Below, piece by piece: positions 9,172 to 18,307 of a DNA stretch of 64,000 bases (its first letter is position 1; every line of letters starts with the position of its first letter). The notes under the pieces were generated by a model. It worked only from the letters and a program-made list of their open reading frames with translations. It was not told the DNA's origin and made no database searches. A program made the translations under genes and the position numbers. This stretch comes from Paraburkholderia fungorum. GTDB taxonomy: Bacteria; Pseudomonadota; Gammaproteobacteria; Burkholderiales; Burkholderiaceae. The stretch lies in assembly GCF_900099835.1 (NCBI RefSeq), contig NZ_FNKP01000001.1, positions 3,100,001 to 3,164,000 of the forward strand, in the 5' to 3' direction.

Positions 9172-9243
9172 TCCGGCCGTTGTTTTTGTTGCAAGGCCAA
9201 CCCGTCATCTACCCTTCACCCCCGTTGTCTGGAGCTTGCCGTC

Positions 9244-10428
9244 ATGAATTTCAATGAGTATCCGATCGAGTCGCTGATGTACATCACGAACCGGCCCGAA
9301 ATCGTTTTCACGCACGGCAAGGGCTCGTGGCTTTACGACAATACCGGCAAGCGATATCTGGACTTCATTCAGGGTTGGGCGGTCAATAGCCTCGGCCATT
9401 GCAACGACGGCATGATCGAAGCACTGAACACGCAATCGAAGCTGTTGCTGAACCCGTCGCCCGCCTTCTACAACGAGCCGATGGCGAAGCTCGCCGGTCT
9501 GCTCACGCAACACAGCTGCTTCGACAAGGTGTTCTTCGCGAACAGCGGCGCTGAAGCCAACGAAGGCGCGATCAAGCTCGCGCGCAAGTGGGGCAAGAAG
9601 TTCAAGGACGGCGCGTTCGAAATCATCACGTTCGATCACAGCTTCCACGGCCGCACGATCGCGACGATGTCGGCGAGCGGCAAGCCGGGCTGGGACACGA
9701 TCTACGCACCGCAAGTGCCGGGTTTCCCGAAGGCGGATCTGAACGACATCGCGTCGGTTGAAAAGCTGATCAACGCGAAGACCGTTGCGGTGATGCTCGA
9801 GCCGATTCAGGGCGAAGGTGGCGTGATTCCCGCAACGAAAGAATTCATGCAGCAACTGCGCGAACTGACGAAGAAGCACAACCTGCTGCTGATCGTCGAC
9901 GAAGTGCAAAGCGGTTGCGGCCGCGCAGGCACCCTGTTCGCCTACGAACTGTCGGGCATCGAGCCGGACATCATGACGCTCGGCAAGGGCATCGGCGGCG
10001 GCGTGCCGCTGGCAGCCTTGTTGTCGAAGGCTGAAGTGGCGGTATTCGAAGCGGGCGATCAGGGCGGCACCTACAACGGCAATCCGCTGATGACCGCCGT
10101 CGGCTACTCGGTGATCTCGCAACTGACGGCGCCGGGCTTCCTCGAAGGCGTGCGCGCGCGTGGCGAGTATCTGCGCTCGAAGCTGCTGGAGTTGTCGGCG
10201 GAACGCGGCTTCAAGGGCGAGCGCGGCGAAGGCCTGCTGCGCGCGCTGCTGCTCGACAACGACAACGGTCCGCTGATCGTCGAGAAAGCACGCGACATGC
10301 AGCCCGACGGCCTGCTGCTGAACGCGGCGCGTCCGAACCTGCTGCGTTTCATGCCGGCGCTGAACGTCACGAACGAAGAAATCGACCAGATGATGACGAT
10401 GCTGCGGTCGATCCTCGACTCGCTGTAA
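9244..10428 (+). CDS. argD: Acetylornithine aminotransferase (class III, PLP-dependent)
   Basis: A 394-residue class III aminotransferase that in arginine synthesis converts N-acetylglutamate semialdehyde to N-acetylornithine using PLP. Visible features include the [18 protein letters not shown] phosphate-cup motif, [26 protein letters not shown] and the PLP-lysine motif TLGKGIGGG followed by GTYNGNPL. ArgD versus a succinylornithine or other omega-aminotransferase is not fully settled by sequence, but the length and the [19 protein letters not shown] start resemble the proteins named ArgD in Burkholderia. A candidate arginine attenuator precedes it, and a GNAT gene follows 18 bp downstream. 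Confidence 0.85.
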   Translation: MNFNEYPIESLMYITNRPEIVFTHGKGSWLYDNTGKRYLDFIQGWAVNSLGHCNDGMIEALNTQSKLLLNPSPAFYNEPMAKLAGLLTQHSCFDKVFFANSGAEANEGAIKLARKWGKKFKDGAFEIITFDHSFHGRTIATMSASGKPGWDTIYAPQVPGFPKADLNDIASVEKLINAKTVAVMLEPIQGEGGVIPATKEFMQQLRELTKKHNLLLIVDEVQSGCGRAGTLFAYELSGIEPDIMTLGKGIGGGVPLAALLSKAEVAVFEAGDQGGTYNGNPLMTAVGYSVISQLTAPGFLEGVRARGEYLRSKLLELSAERGFKGERGEGLLRALLLDNDNGPLIVEKARDMQPDGLLLNAARPNLLRFMPALNVTNEEIDQMMTMLRSILDSL

Positions 10429-10446
10429 TCCAACAGGACCACGCGT

Positions 10447-10935
10447 ATGACGACAAACGCGACACTATCGATCCGCCGCTTCGACGCGAGCGACACCGAT
10501 GCCGTGATCGCGCTGTGGCAACAGGCGTTCCCCGAGTATCGGGACCTGACGCGGCCGCAGCGTAATCCGCATCTGTCGATTGCGAACAAGCTGGCGACCC
10601 AGCCTGAACTGTTCTTTGTCGCTGTGTTTGACGAGCGTATCGTCGGCACGGTGATGGGCGGTTACGACGGGCACCGCGGCTGGATGTATTCGCTCGCGGT
10701 CGATGAGTCGCTGCGTCGTCATGGTATCGGCACACGTCTCATTGCCCATGTCGAGAAGGCGTTGACCGGCCTTGGATGCCCGAAGTTGAACTTGCAGATT
10801 TTGTCGGCAAAAACGGATCTGCTCGCGTTCTACGAGTCGCTCGGTTATCGCGCTGATCCGGTGATCAGTCTTGGGAAACGGCTGGGTGAACTGGCCGATC
10901 CGGTGGCAATGGCAACGGCGACGACCACGGCCTGA
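10447..10935 (+). CDS. GNAT-family N-acetyltransferase
   Basis: A 162-residue protein with the GNAT fold: LSIRRFDASDTDAVIALWQQAFP at the N-terminus, the acetyl-CoA pyrophosphate-binding motif RRHGIGTRLIAHVEKAL (about residues 90-107), and the C-terminal NLQILSAKTDLLAFYESLGYR. The pattern is closest to the YpeA/RimI-like branch. Its acceptor, small molecule or protein, cannot be inferred. It lies 18 bp after the aminotransferase gene and probably shares its transcript, ending at the hairpin at 10961. Confidence 0.85.
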   Translation: MTTNATLSIRRFDASDTDAVIALWQQAFPEYRDLTRPQRNPHLSIANKLATQPELFFVAVFDERIVGTVMGGYDGHRGWMYSLAVDESLRRHGIGTRLIAHVEKALTGLGCPKLNLQILSAKTDLLAFYESLGYRADPVISLGKRLGELADPVAMATATTTA

Positions 10936-10960
10936 TAAACCGCCGCCCGTACCCAGAAAG

Positions 10961-10998
10961 AAAAAGCCGCATGCGTTTCACACGCATGCGGCTTTTTT
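10961..10998. terminator. Bidirectional intrinsic terminator between the GNAT gene and livF
   Basis: A 15-bp stem AAAAAGCCGCATGCG / CGCATGCGGCTTTTT with a 7-base loop has T-runs on both strands, serving the plus-strand GNAT gene and the minus-strand liv operon. Confidence 0.9.
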
Positions 10999-11028
10999 CG
11001 TCAGTACGTCAGTGCAGCAGGGCCCGGC

Positions 11029-11769
11029 TTACTCGCCCAGATACGCCGCGCGCACCTTCGGATCGTCGAGCATCTGCTTCGCGTCGCCCGACATCGTGAC
11101 CAGACCCGAGTCCATCACGTAGCCGCGATTCGCCGCCTGCAACGCGAGACGCGCGTTCTGCTCGACCAGCAGCACGGTCATGCCTTCAGCGGAAATCGCG
11201 CGCACCACTTCGAAGATCTTCTCGACCATGATCGGCGACAGACCCATCGACGGCTCGTCGAGCAACAACAGCTTGGGACGCGAGATGATCGCGCGCGCCA
11301 TCGCCAGCATCTGCTGTTCGCCGCCCGACAACGTGCCCGCGTATTGCGCGGCACGTTCCTTCAGACGCGGGAAGAAGCCGAACATGCGGTCGACGTCCGC
11401 CTTGATGCCGTCCGTATCCGTACGCAGATAAGCACCCATCTGCATGTTCTCGACGATCGACATCCGCGCGAAGATGCCGCGCCCTTCCGGCACCATCGCC
11501 AGACCCTTCTTCAGCAGCACATGCGGCGGAATGCCCTTGATCGACTGGCCCATGTACTCGATGTCGCCGATCGTGTACGGCTTCAGGCCCGTGATCGCCT
11601 TCATCGTCGTGGTCTTGCCCGCGCCGTTCGCGCCGATCAGCGTGACCAGTTCGCCCTGCTCCACCTGCAGATCGATCCCCTTGACGGCCTGAATGCCGCC
11701 GTAGTTGACCTGCAGCCCCTTGATCTTGAGCATCGGGGTATTTGCACTCGTTGCCATAGTCGCAGCCAT
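11029..11769 (-). CDS. livF: Branched-chain amino-acid ABC transporter ATP-binding protein
   Basis: This 246-residue ATPase energises uptake of branched-chain amino acids with LivG, LivH and LivM. Walker A is GANGAGKTT, the signature is LSGGEQQMLAMARA and Walker B is LLLLDEPSMGLSP, with the C-terminal LVEQNARLALQAANRGYVM typical of LivF. The start at 11769 overlaps the livG stop by one base (TAATG), indicating translational coupling; MATSANTPM a few codons in is an alternative start. It is the last gene before the bidirectional terminator. Confidence 0.95.
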   Translation of the reverse strand: MAATMATSANTPMLKIKGLQVNYGGIQAVKGIDLQVEQGELVTLIGANGAGKTTTMKAITGLKPYTIGDIEYMGQSIKGIPPHVLLKKGLAMVPEGRGIFARMSIVENMQMGAYLRTDTDGIKADVDRMFGFFPRLKERAAQYAGTLSGGEQQMLAMARAIISRPKLLLLDEPSMGLSPIMVEKIFEVVRAISAEGMTVLLVEQNARLALQAANRGYVMDSGLVTMSGDAKQMLDDPKVRAAYLGE

Positions 11770-12542
11770 TAATGAACTCCCGCGCCGAGGTAAGCCTCGA
11801 TCACCTTCGGATCCTTCTGCACGTCTTGCGGCAGACCTTGCGCAATCACCTTGCCGTAGTCGAGCACCGTCATCTGGTTGCACAGACCCATCACCAGCTT
11901 CACATCGTGTTCGATCAGCAGAATCGTCTTGCCGTCTGAACGGATCTTGTCGAGCAGCTTGGTCAGCTCGACTTTTTCCGTTGCGTTCATGCCGGCAGCC
12001 GGTTCGTCGAGTGCGAGCAGCTTCGGGTCCGTTGCCAGCGCACGCGCAATTTCCAGACGACGCTGATGGCCGTACGACAGGTTGCGCGACGTGTAGTCCG
12101 CGTATTGCGCGATGCCGACGTAGTCGAGCAGTTCGATTGCGCGTTCCTTGATCTCGCGTTCTTCCTTGCGCTCGGCTGGCGTCTGGAACACCGCGCCGAT
12201 CAGGCCGTGCTTCGTGCGCACGTGACGGCCGACCATCACGTTTTCCAGCGCAGTCATGCCGCCGAACAGACGGATGTTCTGGAACGTCCGCGCAATGCCC
12301 GCCTGCGCCACCTGATAAACGGCAGTCGGCGTGTACGGCGTGCCGTCGAGTTTGAACTCGCCCGAATCCGGTACGTACAAGCCGGTAATCACGTTGAAGA
12401 AGGTCGTCTTGCCTGCGCCGTTCGGACCGATCAGGCCGTAAATCTGGCCCGACTTGATCTCAAGCCCAACGTCGGACAAAGCCTGCAGACCGCCGAAGCG
12501 TTTGTTGACGCCTTTCACCGAAAGTCGAATGTTGTCGCTCAT
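11769..12542 (-). CDS. livG: Branched-chain amino-acid ABC transporter ATP-binding protein
   Basis: A 257-residue ATPase, partner of LivF. It shows Walker A GPNGAGKTT, the signature LSYGHQRRLEIARALATDPKLLALDEPAAGMN and the LIEHDVKLVMGLCNQMTVLDYGKVIAQG end typical of LivG. The start is set by an AAAGGAG ribosome-binding site seven bases before the ATG at 12542. It lies 20 bp downstream of livM and overlaps livF. Confidence 0.95.
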   Translation of the reverse strand: MSDNIRLSVKGVNKRFGGLQALSDVGLEIKSGQIYGLIGPNGAGKTTFFNVITGLYVPDSGEFKLDGTPYTPTAVYQVAQAGIARTFQNIRLFGGMTALENVMVGRHVRTKHGLIGAVFQTPAERKEEREIKERAIELLDYVGIAQYADYTSRNLSYGHQRRLEIARALATDPKLLALDEPAAGMNATEKVELTKLLDKIRSDGKTILLIEHDVKLVMGLCNQMTVLDYGKVIAQGLPQDVQKDPKVIEAYLGAGVH

Positions 12543-12562
12543 AGTTATTCTCCTTTGGTGCC

Positions 12563-13732
12563 TTACGCGCGCACCGGCTTCTTGCCGCTGCGCTTCGACA
12601 GTTTCGCGATCTTGTCTTCGTGCTTCGGCGACGGCCACAAGCCTTCCGAGCGGTACAGCATGATCAGCACCATCGCGAGTGCGTAGACCAGCTGACGGAT
12701 CACTTCCGTATCGACGATTTCATGGCCGAAGATCATGTTCTGCAGCGGACCCATGGTCGAGCGCAGGAATTCCGGCAGCACCGCGAGCAGCACCGCGCCG
12801 AGAATCACGCCCGGGATGTGACCCATGCCGCCTAGCACCACGCAGGCCAGCACCACGATCGATTCCGGCAGCGTGAACGATTCCGGCGACACGAAGCCCT
12901 GGAACGAACCGAACATCGCGCCCGACAGACCGCCGAACGACGCGCCCATCGCGAACGCCAGCAACTTCACGTTGCGGGTGTTGATGCCCATCGCCTTCGC
13001 AGCGATTTCGTCTTCGCGGATCGCGGCCCATGCACGGCCGATACGCGAGTGCTGCAAACGCGTACAGATCCAGATCACCAGCAACGCGGCGATCACGAAC
13101 AGGTAGTAGTACGAGTACACCGACGGGAACTGCATGCCGAACAGCGAGTGCGTCTGCGCGAGGCTGAAGTCGCCGACATGCACCGGGTCGATCGCGGTGA
13201 TCCCCTTCGGGCCGTTGGTGATGTTCACCGGACGGTCGAGGTTGTTCATGAAAATCCGCACGATTTCCCCGAAGCCCAACGTCACGATGGCGAGGTAGTC
13301 GCCCCGCAGACGCAGCGTCGGTGCGCCGAGCAGCACGCCGAACAGCGCGGCCACCGCCATCGCGCACGGCACGATGATCAGGAACGGCACATGCAGCCCG
13401 TTCGGCGCGAGATGCGCGATCCACTCGAATTGCGTCGACAGATGCGGCGAGCTGAGCAACGCGGCAACGTAAGCGCCGACCGCGTAGAACGCGATGTAGC
13501 CCAGGTCCAGCAGGCCGGCGAAGCCGACCACCACGTTCAGGCCGAGCGCGAGCATCACGTACAGCATCGCGAAGTCGAGCACGCGGACCCAGTAGTTGCC
13601 GCCTGCCGTGCCGATGATCATCGGCGCCGCGATCACGAAGATCGCGGTGATGATGCCGACGGTCCACGTCTTCGTGCGGTTCTTTTCAGGGATGAGCGTC
13701 GTGGACGGCTCGATGGGTTGAATCGAAGTCAT
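12563..13732 (-). CDS. livM: Branched-chain amino-acid ABC transporter permease
   Basis: A 389-residue inner-membrane permease with about nine or ten hydrophobic helices, including the segments NVVVGFAGLLDLGYIAFYAV and TLRLRGDYLAIVTLGFGEI that define LivM. The coupling segment LLAFAMGASFGGLSGAMFG would contact the ATPases. The C-terminal tail is strongly basic (SPKHEDKIAKLSKRSGKK). It lies 17 bp after livH and 20 bp before livG. Confidence 0.95.
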   Translation of the reverse strand: MTSIQPIEPSTTLIPEKNRTKTWTVGIITAIFVIAAPMIIGTAGGNYWVRVLDFAMLYVMLALGLNVVVGFAGLLDLGYIAFYAVGAYVAALLSSPHLSTQFEWIAHLAPNGLHVPFLIIVPCAMAVAALFGVLLGAPTLRLRGDYLAIVTLGFGEIVRIFMNNLDRPVNITNGPKGITAIDPVHVGDFSLAQTHSLFGMQFPSVYSYYYLFVIAALLVIWICTRLQHSRIGRAWAAIREDEIAAKAMGINTRNVKLLAFAMGASFGGLSGAMFGSFQGFVSPESFTLPESIVVLACVVLGGMGHIPGVILGAVLLAVLPEFLRSTMGPLQNMIFGHEIVDTEVIRQLVYALAMVLIMLYRSEGLWPSPKHEDKIAKLSKRSGKKPVRA

Positions 13733-13749
13733 GTTTTTTTCTCCCTGGA

Positions 13750-14700
13750 TCAGGCGCGATCCGCCACACGTTCGCCGAGCAGACCCGACGGACGGAACAC
13801 CAGCACGATGATCAGCACGATGAACGCGAACACGTCCTGATAGTTACTGCCGAACACACCACCCGTCAGATTTCCGATGTAACCCGCGCCGAGCTGTTCG
13901 ATCAGGCCGAGCAGCACGCCGCCGACCATCGCGCCGCCGAGGTTGCCGATGCCGCCGAGCACCGCCGCGGTAAAGGCCTTCAGACCGGGGATGAAGCCCA
14001 TGTAGAAGTGTGCGTTGCCGTATTCGGACGCGATCATTACACCGGCGAGAGCGGCGAGCGCCGAGCCGATCATGAAGGTGGCCGAGATCACGAAGTTCGG
14101 GTTCACGCCCATCAGCGACGCATTGCCCGGGTTCTCGGCGATGGCACGCATCGCGCGGCCGAGCTTGGTCTTGTGCACGAGCAGCAGCAGACCGCCCATC
14201 ACGAGGAACGCGACCACGATGATGACGATTTCAGTCATCGAGATCACGGCGCCGGGTGTGGTGTCAGTGGCCTTGATCACGTTCAGCGGATCGGTCGGCA
14301 GAAGCTGCGGGAACGGCAGCGGGTTGCGCGACCAGATCATCATGGCCAGCGTCTGCAGCAGGATCGACACACCGATTGCGGTAATCAGCGGCGCGAGACG
14401 CGGCGCTTTACGCAACGGCCGGTAGGCCACGCGCTCGATCGTATAGCCGACCGCCGCGCAGACAACCGCCGCGATGATCAGTGCAATGATCAGCGTCGGC
14501 ACGTTGCCGAGGCCGGGGAAGTGGTTCTGCAGCACGCCTATGGCTGACAGCGCGACCATCGCGCCGACCATCAACACGTCGCCGTGAGCGAAGTTGATGA
14601 TGCCCAGAATGCCGTAAACCATCGTATAGCCCAGTGCGATGATGGCATAGACGCTGCCTAGCACCAGCCCGTTGAGGACCTGCTGGATGAAGATATCCAT
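13750..14700 (-). CDS. livH: Branched-chain amino-acid ABC transporter permease
   Basis: A 316-residue permease with about eight hydrophobic helices. MDIFIQQVLNGLVLGSVYAI, GILGIINFAHGDVLMVGA and the coupling helix RAIAENPGNASLMGVN are LivH hallmarks. It pairs with LivM to form the membrane channel. The ATG follows AAGGAG by six bases. It is separated from the upstream binding-protein gene by 228 bp containing a terminator hairpin, so the permease/ATPase genes may be read through from it or have their own promoter. Confidence 0.95.
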   Translation of the reverse strand: MDIFIQQVLNGLVLGSVYAIIALGYTMVYGILGIINFAHGDVLMVGAMVALSAIGVLQNHFPGLGNVPTLIIALIIAAVVCAAVGYTIERVAYRPLRKAPRLAPLITAIGVSILLQTLAMMIWSRNPLPFPQLLPTDPLNVIKATDTTPGAVISMTEIVIIVVAFLVMGGLLLLVHKTKLGRAMRAIAENPGNASLMGVNPNFVISATFMIGSALAALAGVMIASEYGNAHFYMGFIPGLKAFTAAVLGGIGNLGGAMVGGVLLGLIEQLGAGYIGNLTGGVFGSNYQDVFAFIVLIIVLVFRPSGLLGERVADRA

Positions 14701-14875
14701 TTAATGCTCCTTAGCCCGTGCGACTGGATTCGCGTTCTTCATCAGCCGGTGGGCGGTGATGCTGCACGGAAACTCAATGGCACTGCGGGTACTGATGTAA
14801 AAGACCGGTAAGGGTTATCTGCTGCCGGTTTGCCCTGCAACCGTGATGCGATTGCCGGCTCGCCTTAAGCGGATG

Positions 14876-14909
14876 CAAAAACGGCACCGTTGGGTGGTTT
14901 CGGTGCCGT
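14876..14909 (-). terminator. Intrinsic terminator after the livK-like gene
   Basis: On the minus strand ACGGCACCG (14909-14901) pairs with CGGTGCCGT (14889-14881) and is followed by TTTTGC. It would raise binding-protein mRNA relative to livHMGF, a common arrangement for binding-protein-dependent transporters. Confidence 0.75.
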
Positions 14910-14928
14910 CAGGCTGAACGTTCCGTCA

Positions 14929-16134
14929 TCACATCTTCACCACGTCGAGAACGGATTTCTTGCCGTCCTTGAAGTCGTAAAGCGTAATGGCGCCCTCTTT
15001 CAAATCACCCTTGTCGTCGAACGCGATGTGACCGATTACCCCGTTGTAGTCGGTCGACGGCATCGCAGCCAGCACCTTGGGCGCCTCGATCGAATTAGCG
15101 CGCTTCATTGCATCGACGATCACGTACACAGCGTCATACGTGAACGGCGCGTAAATCTGCACCGGCGTGTGGAAGCGGTCCTCGTACTTCTTCTCGAAGT
15201 CCGCTCCCCGGTCCATTTTCGAAAGCGCAAGTCCTGCCTCCGAACAGACCAGGTTTTGCACGGCGGTTCCCGCCAGCTCACCCACCTTGTCGGTACACAC
15301 GCCGTCGCCGCCAAGGATTTTTGCCCTGATACCGAGCGCCGCCGCCTGTTTGGTGAACGGCCCGCCCGTCGCGTCCATGCCGCCGAACATGATCACGTCC
15401 GGCTGAACACTCTTGATCTTCGTGAGGATGGCCCGGAAATCCGTGGCCTTGTCGTTCGTCGCTTCCCGTGCGACGACTTTCGCTCCGCTCGCTTCTACGG
15501 TCTTCGCGAATTCGTCCGCGAGCCCCTTACCGTAGGCGGTTGCATCGTCGACTATCGCGATGCGTTTGGCGCCCAACGCCTTCGTGGCGTAATTGGCGAG
15601 CGCCGGTCCCTGTTGCGCGTCGGTCGCGACGACCCGGTAGGTCGTCTTGAATCCCTGTTGTGTATACGCGGGGTTCGTCGACGACGGCGAGATCTGCACG
15701 ATGCTCGCGTCGCTATAAATCTTCGACGCCGGAATCGACACGCCCGAGTTCAGATGCCCAACTACGGCGACTACGTGATCGTCAACGAGCTTCTGCGCAA
15801 CCGCGGTGCCCGTTTTCGGGTCCGCCGCGTCGTCCTGCGCGTCGAGCTCCAGTTGAATCTTGTGGCCGTCGATCGTCAAACCCTGTTTGTTGATTTCCTC
15901 GACCGCGAGACGCGCGCCGTTTTCGTTGTCCTTGCCCAGATGCGCGATACCGCCCGTCAAAGGGGCAGCATGGCCGATCTTCACGATGGTCGCTTCACTC
16001 ACGGGCGCCGGAGCCGATGCCGCCACCGCCGCCGATGCTCCCGCTCCCGCCTCGCCGTCCTGCTTCTTGCCGCACGCGGTCAACATCGCAACTGCGGCCG
16101 CGATCGACACGGCGTAAGCAAATTTGACTCGCAT
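14929..16134 (-). CDS. livK: Branched-chain amino-acid ABC transporter substrate-binding lipoprotein
   Basis: A 401-residue periplasmic binding protein of the Leu/Ile/Val family. It opens with a signal peptide ending in the lipobox LTAC (Cys21), so it should be anchored as a lipoprotein, followed by a 30-residue Ala-rich linker. The mature domain has IGHAAPLTGGIAHLGKDNENGARLAVEEIN, VVGHLNSGVSIPASKIY and ISPSSTNPAYT, which line the ligand site in LivJ/LivK. The start at 16134 has GGGAGA ten bases upstream and gives a proper signal peptide. It leads the liv cluster. Exact amino-acid preference is not determinable. Confidence 0.92.
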   Translation of the reverse strand: MRVKFAYAVSIAAAVAMLTACGKKQDGEAGAGASAAVAASAPAPVSEATIVKIGHAAPLTGGIAHLGKDNENGARLAVEEINKQGLTIDGHKIQLELDAQDDAADPKTGTAVAQKLVDDHVVAVVGHLNSGVSIPASKIYSDASIVQISPSSTNPAYTQQGFKTTYRVVATDAQQGPALANYATKALGAKRIAIVDDATAYGKGLADEFAKTVEASGAKVVAREATNDKATDFRAILTKIKSVQPDVIMFGGMDATGGPFTKQAAALGIRAKILGGDGVCTDKVGELAGTAVQNLVCSEAGLALSKMDRGADFEKKYEDRFHTPVQIYAPFTYDAVYVIVDAMKRANSIEAPKVLAAMPSTDYNGVIGHIAFDDKGDLKEGAITLYDFKDGKKSVLDVVKM

Positions 16135-16199
16135 TAAGTAGGTCTCCCGCGCCTTGCAAAATCCATTGTTCGGGACCTTAAGGCCTTGAGAACGCGCGC

Positions 16200-16227
16200 A
16201 TTGTAACTCCAATTTTGCGATGGGCAA
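16200..16227 (-). promoter_or_regulatory. Possible sigma-70 promoter of livK
   Basis: Minus-strand -35 TTGCCC (16222-16227), 16-bp spacer and -10 TACAAT (16200-16205) lie about 65 bp before the ATG. Confidence 0.45.
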
Positions 16228-16319
16228 TATTGTTGAAACGACAGGGTTTTCCTGCATTGCAACCTTATTTTGGAAGCTAATTTCTCAAAAAGGCGCAACC
16301 GGGTTGCGACTGTTTTTCG

Positions 16320-16335
16320 TGCATCAGTTGCACCA
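16320..16335 (-). promoter_or_regulatory. Possible sigma-54 promoter element upstream of livK
   Basis: Minus-strand TGGTGCAACTGATGCA has the GG-N10-GC spacing of -24/-12 promoters and the TGCA end, but only a partial match at -24. Its position, about 110 bp downstream of an NtrC-like dyad, supports the reading. Confidence 0.3.
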
Positions 16336-16437
16336 TGGTTGAACCCCGTCACATCAAGTGTTGCAGCGAATTCGCCCAATGCCCGATAACTGCGCGCTTT
16401 TTGTTAAGTAATACGTTTGCGGAATTATCGAAGACTA

Positions 16438-16454
16438 CGCACTATCTTAGTGCA
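16438..16454. promoter_or_regulatory. NtrC-like enhancer dyad
   Basis: CGCACTATCTTAGTGCA matches the NtrC consensus TGCACY-N5-RGTGCA at all but the first position. It would couple transporter expression to nitrogen limitation if NtrC binds. Confidence 0.4.
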
Positions 16455-16626
16455 TCAAAAATCGGTGCGACTTGTTTAGCTTGAATTAAACGGGGACCGA
16501 CCAATAGAGATTTGATAAAAAGTTGAATGTCGATTCAAAATAATTTGTGCGCAAAGACACCAAAATCGGCACTCCGCCATGATCTGGCACTTTATTTATT
16601 ATGCTTTTGCCAAATTGCGGACATAA

Positions 16627-16652
16627 AAAAGCGCACCCTCAGGTGCGCTTTT
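16627..16652. terminator. Intrinsic terminator downstream of ispH
   Basis: AAAAGCGCACC / GGTGCGCTTTT with loop ctca; on the minus strand the stem is followed by TTTTTTATG. It also has a T-run on the plus strand. Confidence 0.88.
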
Positions 16653-16689
16653 CTTTCAGTTACGTTAGCTGATTGTCAGGCAATCAGAC

Positions 16690-17649
16690 TCAGGCTGGCA
16701 GACCCAACCCGCGCGGCAGCGGAAACGCGATGTTTTCCTCGATGCCTTCGAGCGCGCGAACATTACGCACGCCAAGCTCACGCAAACGGGCGATCACCGC
16801 CTGGGCCAGCACCTCCGGCGCCGAAGCGCCAGCAGTAACGCCAATACGCCGCTTACCCTCGACCCAGACCGGATCGATCTGATCGGGCGAATCCACCATA
16901 TAGGCAGGCACGCCGAGTTTTTCAGCGAGTTCGCGCAGACGGTTAGAGTTCGAGCTGTTCGGGCTTCCGACCACGATTACCACATCGCACTGCGGCGCCA
17001 TGAACTTGACAGCGTCCTGGCGGTTTTGCGTCGCGTAGCAGATGTCCTGCTTTTTCGGCTCGCGGATGGACGGGTACTTGGCCTTCAACGCGCCGATGAT
17101 CTGCGCGGCGTCGTCGACCGACAGCGTGGTTTGCGTGACGAACGCGATGCGCTCCGGATCGGCCAACTGCAAAGCCTGCACGTCTTCGATGTCTTCGACC
17201 AGGTGCATGCCCTCGCCCGCCTGACCCATCGTGCCTTCGACTTCAGGGTGCCCCTTGTGGCCAATCATGACGATGTCGAAACCGTCCTGACGCATCTTGG
17301 CGACTTCGATATGGACCTTGGTCACCAGCGGACACGTGGCGTCGTACACACGCAAACCGCGCGATTCCGCCTCCGAACGCACGGCCTTCGACACGCCGTG
17401 CGCACTGAAAATCACCGTATTGCCGGGCGGCACTTCTTCGAGCCGCTCGATAAAAATCGCCCCCTTCTTGCGCAAGTCTTCGACCACATACGCGTTATGG
17501 ACGATTTCGTGACGCACGTAGATAGGGGAACCGTGCAGCTTGATGGCGCGCTCGACGATCTCGATAGCCCGATCGACACCGGCGCAGAACCCGCGCGGCT
17601 GTGCCAGCAGGATCTCGGTTTCGGCAAGAGTCGTGTCCGTGATGCTCAT
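16690..17649 (-). CDS. ispH: 4-hydroxy-3-methylbut-2-enyl diphosphate reductase
   Basis: This 319-residue iron-sulfur enzyme catalyses the last step of the MEP isoprenoid pathway, reducing HMBPP to IPP and DMAPP. The three cluster cysteines are visible: Cys22 in [11 protein letters not shown], Cys106 in [12 protein letters not shown] and Cys204 in [20 protein letters not shown] near residue 229 binds the diphosphate in the family. It lies two bases after fkpB on the minus strand, matching the fkpB-ispH pair of E. coli, and ends at a clear terminator. Confidence 0.97.
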   Translation of the reverse strand: MSITDTTLAETEILLAQPRGFCAGVDRAIEIVERAIKLHGSPIYVRHEIVHNAYVVEDLRKKGAIFIERLEEVPPGNTVIFSAHGVSKAVRSEAESRGLRVYDATCPLVTKVHIEVAKMRQDGFDIVMIGHKGHPEVEGTMGQAGEGMHLVEDIEDVQALQLADPERIAFVTQTTLSVDDAAQIIGALKAKYPSIREPKKQDICYATQNRQDAVKFMAPQCDVVIVVGSPNSSNSNRLRELAEKLGVPAYMVDSPDQIDPVWVEGKRRIGVTAGASAPEVLAQAVIARLRELGVRNVRALEGIEENIAFPLPRGLGLPA

Positions 17650-17651
17650 GT

Positions 17652-18107
17652 TTACAGAATCCCGATGATTTTCACTTCAAACGCCAGCGCCTGGCCGGCA
17701 AGCGGATGGTTGAAATCGAACAGGGCCGACGTCTCGCCGACTTCTTTCAGCACGCCGGCGTAACGGCCGCCACCTGGCGCGTTGAATTCGACCAGATCAC
17801 CCGGCGAAAAATCCTCACCGATCATGCTGTTTTCACGCAGCGTAGCCAGCGACACGCGCTGGATCAGCTCCGGATTACGCGGACCGAACGCCTGACCCGG
17901 CTCTAGCTGAAAGGTCGAATGGTGGCCGACCTTCAAACCCAGCAAAATGTCTTCCAGCGGCGGCGCCAGTTGACCGGCGCCGAGCAGCAGCGTGGCCGGC
18001 TTGTCGGTGAAAGTGTTGATGACTTCGGCGCCATCGGCAAGGGAAAGCCGGTAGTGAAGCGTCACGTGTGAACCCGGTTTCACTTCGGAAATGTCGATGA
18101 TGCTCAT
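17652..18107 (-). CDS. fkpB: FKBP-type peptidyl-prolyl cis-trans isomerase (SlpA/FkpB type)
   Basis: A 151-residue isomerase and chaperone with a two-part FKBP domain ([45 protein letters not shown]) interrupted by an insert-in-flap segment, characteristic of SlyD/SlpA proteins. It lacks the long His/Cys-rich metal tail of SlyD, favouring FkpB. The ATG at 18107 matches the family N-terminus; the frame is open upstream but that part is Arg/Ala-rich and unlike the family. It is followed after two bases by ispH. Confidence 0.92.
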   Translation of the reverse strand: MSIIDISEVKPGSHVTLHYRLSLADGAEVINTFTDKPATLLLGAGQLAPPLEDILLGLKVGHHSTFQLEPGQAFGPRNPELIQRVSLATLRENSMIGEDFSPGDLVEFNAPGGGRYAGVLKEVGETSALFDFNHPLAGQALAFEVKIIGIL

Positions 18108-18307
18108 GCAATGCTCGCTCAGTCGAAGCGCGCTGCACGCGTGCGCCGCTGGCGCAGTCGACGCGTGTGGCAAACCGTCGGGGGTGCCGTGCGCAAAGCG
18201 CCTATTGTAAGCCACATAGCGGGCGACGGCTTGGCTCCGTCGCGCGCGTAGGGGCATGTCCGCGGCATTGCGCTGCAGCCATGCCCACAGCGGAGGACTC
18301 TATATAT

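Larger units (their letters stand above)
8836..9243. other. 408-bp intergenic region holding hairpins and a candidate attenuator
   Basis: It contains an 8-bp perfect hairpin TCGAGCAA-aga-TTGCTCGA (8845-8863) just after the reductase stop, and a 10-bp hairpin (AACGGCCTGT 8889-8898 with ACAGGCCGTT 8910-8919) whose only T-run is on the minus strand. A promoter, a short arginine-rich reading frame and a strong intrinsic terminator then precede the aminotransferase gene; these are listed separately. Confidence 0.7.
16135..16689. other. 555-bp A/T-rich control region upstream of livK, ending in the ispH terminator
   Basis: No credible gene is seen. The region is markedly A/T richer than the flanks. 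It holds possible sigma-70 and sigma-54 promoter elements for livK, an NtrC-like dyad and the ispH terminator, listed separately. Confidence 0.7.

Noticed and set aside
16527..16838. 103-codon plus-strand frame overlapping the ispH 3' end
   Set aside because: It crosses the ispH terminator and the ispH coding region in antisense and has no family resemblance.
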